The notes beneath the pieces were generated by a model, which searched no databases, was not told the origin of the DNA, and was given only the letters and a program-made list of their open reading frames with translations. The translations under genes and the position numbers were made by a program. This document shows positions 5,319 to 6,747 of a stretch of DNA of 6,747 bases, one piece after another. Positions within the stretch are counted from its first letter, which is position 1. Each line of letters starts with the position of its first letter. This DNA is from Gammaproteobacteria bacterium (lineage in GTDB: Bacteria; Pseudomonadota; Gammaproteobacteria; Pseudomonadales; Pseudohongiellaceae). The stretch lies in the NCBI GenBank assembly GCA_002719575.1, contig PBHS01000003.1, positions 1-6,747 of the forward strand. Reading direction: 5' to 3'.

Positions 5319-6473
5319 TTAGGCCCTAATCTCTAAATTTCCGAACTCATCGAAAAGCATGGTTTCAGGTACTTCAACCATTGGTCTTATCGGTTTTCCG
5401 CCATCCTTCCTTATTTCTGATAGCTGATATACGTAAGCAATTACTTCTGCTACTGCCCGATAAAGTGGTATGGGAATTTCATTTCTTAAATCTGTCGTAA
5501 AATAAAGAGCACGGGCAAGATACGGTGCCTCAAAAATGGGAACCACATTTTCGGATGCTTTAATTTTAATCGCTGCGGCAATGAAGTCTGTGCCTTTTGC
5601 AAGAACTATTGGTGCTTTCTCGCTGCCCGGCTCATAAGCTATCGCGACAGCGAAGTGGTTAGGGTTAGTTACAACAACATCCGCGTCAGAGATAGCGTGC
5701 ATCATCTGGTTCATAGCCACTTGCCGCTGCCGCTCGCGTATTTTAGCTCGCACCTCTGGCCGACCCTCGGTTTCTTTAAATTCATCCTTCAACTCTTTCC
5801 TGGTCATCTTGAGTTTATTTCTGAACGTTATTACTTGATATGGTAAATCAATCGCTGCAATACAAAGCAATGTCAGAGTAACGAGAAGTATTCCCAGAGT
5901 TAAGATATCAAGACCAGTTACTATCGCCATTTTTGGCGAAAGTAAGTTGAGGAAAAAGACTCTATCGTAGACAGAGTAAATGATTGCAGTTATCACGCCT
6001 GCAATTAAAACGAGTTTAGCGATGCTTTTGATTAACTCTATTAGACCTCGCGAGCCGAACATCCTTCCAAGACCTGTAATTGGGTTTAATTTCGAAGCCT
6101 TTGGGATGAACGATTTTAATGAGAAACCAATTCCTCCAATCGAGTACGCAGTAAGCACGGCCAGTAAGACTGTAATTCCTAAGATTGGCGATATGACGAT
6201 CAGGCTTCTAAGAGATAGATCTGAGAAGACGATAAGAATCGACTCGGGTGAAATAATTATAGACTCGTCAAAGTCGAACGCTCTATTCATCAATTCGATG
6301 TACCTGGCCCCCGCTGTGGAACCGAAAAAATATAGAATAGCAGCAACGGATATTAATAGGACGGCGATAGATGTGTCTTGTGACCGCAGGAATTGGCCCT
6401 CCTCACGAGCTTTTTCCAACTTCCGCTGCGTTGGCTCTTCGGTCTTTTCTCCTTGATCGGATTCTTCAGCCAC
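5319..6473 (-). CDS. flhB: FlhB, export gate and substrate-specificity switch protein
   Basis: FlhB is an inner-membrane part of the flagellar type III export apparatus. Autocleavage in its cytoplasmic domain switches export from rod/hook to filament proteins. The 384 residues are a normal length. The N-terminus carries the family signature EKTEEPTQRKLEKAREEGQ (9-27). Membrane segments lie near 35-55, 90-112, 148-168 and 186-210. The cytoplasmic domain includes RKELKDEFKETEGRPEVR (225-242), VVVTNPNHFAVAIAY (266-280) and FEAPYLARALY (314-324). The cleavage motif reads N-P-N-H (270-273) instead of the usual N-P-T-H; the Asn-Pro pair where cleavage occurs is kept. The start codon is GTG, supported by GGTGA seven bases upstream and inside the end of fliR. 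The gene begins 2 bp after the fliR stop, so the two are probably co-translated. The identification is very secure. Confidence 0.97.
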   Translation of the reverse strand: MAEESDQGEKTEEPTQRKLEKAREEGQFLRSQDTSIAVLLISVAAILYFFGSTAGARYIELMNRAFDFDESIIISPESILIVFSDLSLRSLIVISPILGITVLLAVLTAYSIGGIGFSLKSFIPKASKLNPITGLGRMFGSRGLIELIKSIAKLVLIAGVITAIIYSVYDRVFFLNLLSPKMAIVTGLDILTLGILLVTLTLLCIAAIDLPYQVITFRNKLKMTRKELKDEFKETEGRPEVRAKIRERQRQVAMNQMMHAISDADVVVTNPNHFAVAIAYEPGSEKAPIVLAKGTDFIAAAIKIKASENVVPIFEAPYLARALYFTTDLRNEIPIPLYRAVAEVIAYVYQLSEIRKDGGKPIRPMVEVPETMLFDEFGNLEIRA

Positions 6474-6475
6474 TT

Positions 6476-6747
6476 TTATATCACCATAAGCAGGCTGAGC
6501 TGCTCAAACGCGTTCGACCAAAACTCTTCGATTAATTGTAAAATCCCACGCAAAGAGAGTAGGAGGATAAAGACGCCGGTTAATGTAATAGCCGGAAAGC
6601 CCACGGCAATTATGTTCAAAGAAGGAGCTGATCGGGTAATTATTCCAAGCCCTGTATTTACTAAGAGCATAGCAACCATAATAGGCAAAGCAATGAGAAG
6701 CCCACCCGTAAAGATAGTTGAGGACCAGTCCATAATTGCTTGAATGA
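6476..6747 (-). CDS. fliR: FliR, flagellar export gate protein (5'-partial, C-terminal 90 residues)
   Basis: FliR is part of the FliP-FliQ-FliR core channel of the flagellar export gate. The visible 90 residues run from the window edge to a TAA at 6478-6476 and match the C-terminal third of the family (usually about 260 residues). Landmarks are the aromatic-acidic DWS, then GGLLIALPIMVAMLLVNTGLG, ITRSAPSLNIIAVGFP, and a last hydrophobic segment TLTGVFILLLSLRGI. The frame remains open past the Met at 6733, so that Met is internal and the real start lies beyond the window. flhB follows after 2 bp, the common fliR-flhB order. Confidence 0.95.
   Translation of the reverse strand, partial: IQAIMDWSSTIFTGGLLIALPIMVAMLLVNTGLGIITRSAPSLNIIAVGFPAITLTGVFILLLSLRGILQLIEEFWSNAFEQLSLLMVI
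6481..6485 (-). promoter_or_regulatory. Ribosome binding site of flhB supporting a GTG start
   Basis: On the minus strand GGTGA lies seven bases before the GTG at 6473-6471, inside the last codons of fliR. Together with the conserved N-terminal EKTEEPT motif only nine residues downstream, it supports the non-ATG start. Confidence 0.6.

Noticed and set aside
5980..6456. A 158-codon plus-strand reading frame opposite flhB.
   Set aside because: It lies wholly antisense to a well-conserved gene, and its hydrophobic stretches mirror the antisense of FlhB membrane segments.
6393..6743. A 116-codon plus-strand reading frame opposite the flhB start and fliR.
   Set aside because: It is antisense to two confident genes and has no recognisable protein features.
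1..6747. Defence system, prophage, insertion sequence, CRISPR array or RNA gene.
   Set aside because: Almost the whole window is covered by flagellar genes plus one unknown gene; no long direct or inverted repeats, transposase or tRNA-like sequence was seen on either strand.

Overview
The window is part of a bacterial flagellar gene cluster of the polar-flagellum type. The set flhA-flhF-flhG(fleN)-fliA in this order is typical of polar-flagellated Gammaproteobacteria such as Pseudomonas, Vibrio and their marine relatives. The DNA is moderately AT-rich by eye. Protein motifs fit a gammaproteobacterium but diverge enough from Pseudomonas and Vibrio that I would not name a genus.

Layout. Bases 1-4349 (+ strand) hold the 3' part of flhA (export gate; its 5' end is outside the window), then flhF (overlapping flhA by 4 bp), a 97-bp gap, flhG/fleN, and fliA 8 bp later. 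Bases 4368-6747 run on the opposite strand. Read in their own direction they are the 3' end of fliR, flhB (2 bp after fliR, GTG start), a 108-bp spacer, and an unrecognised gene for a single-pass membrane protein with a coiled coil. The two blocks converge, with only 18 bp between fliA and the unrecognised gene. No RNA genes, insertion sequences, CRISPR arrays or phage genes were seen, and no gene-free stretch exceeds about 110 bp.

How the genes work together. FliR, FlhB and FlhA are inner-membrane parts of the flagellar type III export gate. FlhF and FlhG normally form a GTPase/ATPase pair that sets the place and number of polar flagella. FliA is sigma-28, which transcribes late flagellar genes. 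The unrecognised protein is linked to them only by position.

Most interesting points. FlhF keeps its P-loop but has lost the recognisable form of the other SRP-GTPase motifs. Its partner FlhG lacks the N-terminal DQAxxLR helix that activates the FlhF GTPase elsewhere, and an 18-codon out-of-frame ORF just upstream encodes a short stretch (AGVRKL) resembling the end of that helix. FliA lacks the usual D-W-x-P motif in its promoter-recognition region, and FlhB carries NPNH in place of the NPTH autocleavage motif. Together these suggest a lineage in which the FlhF/FlhG switch has been remodelled. That is inference from reading the sequence and needs alignment to test.
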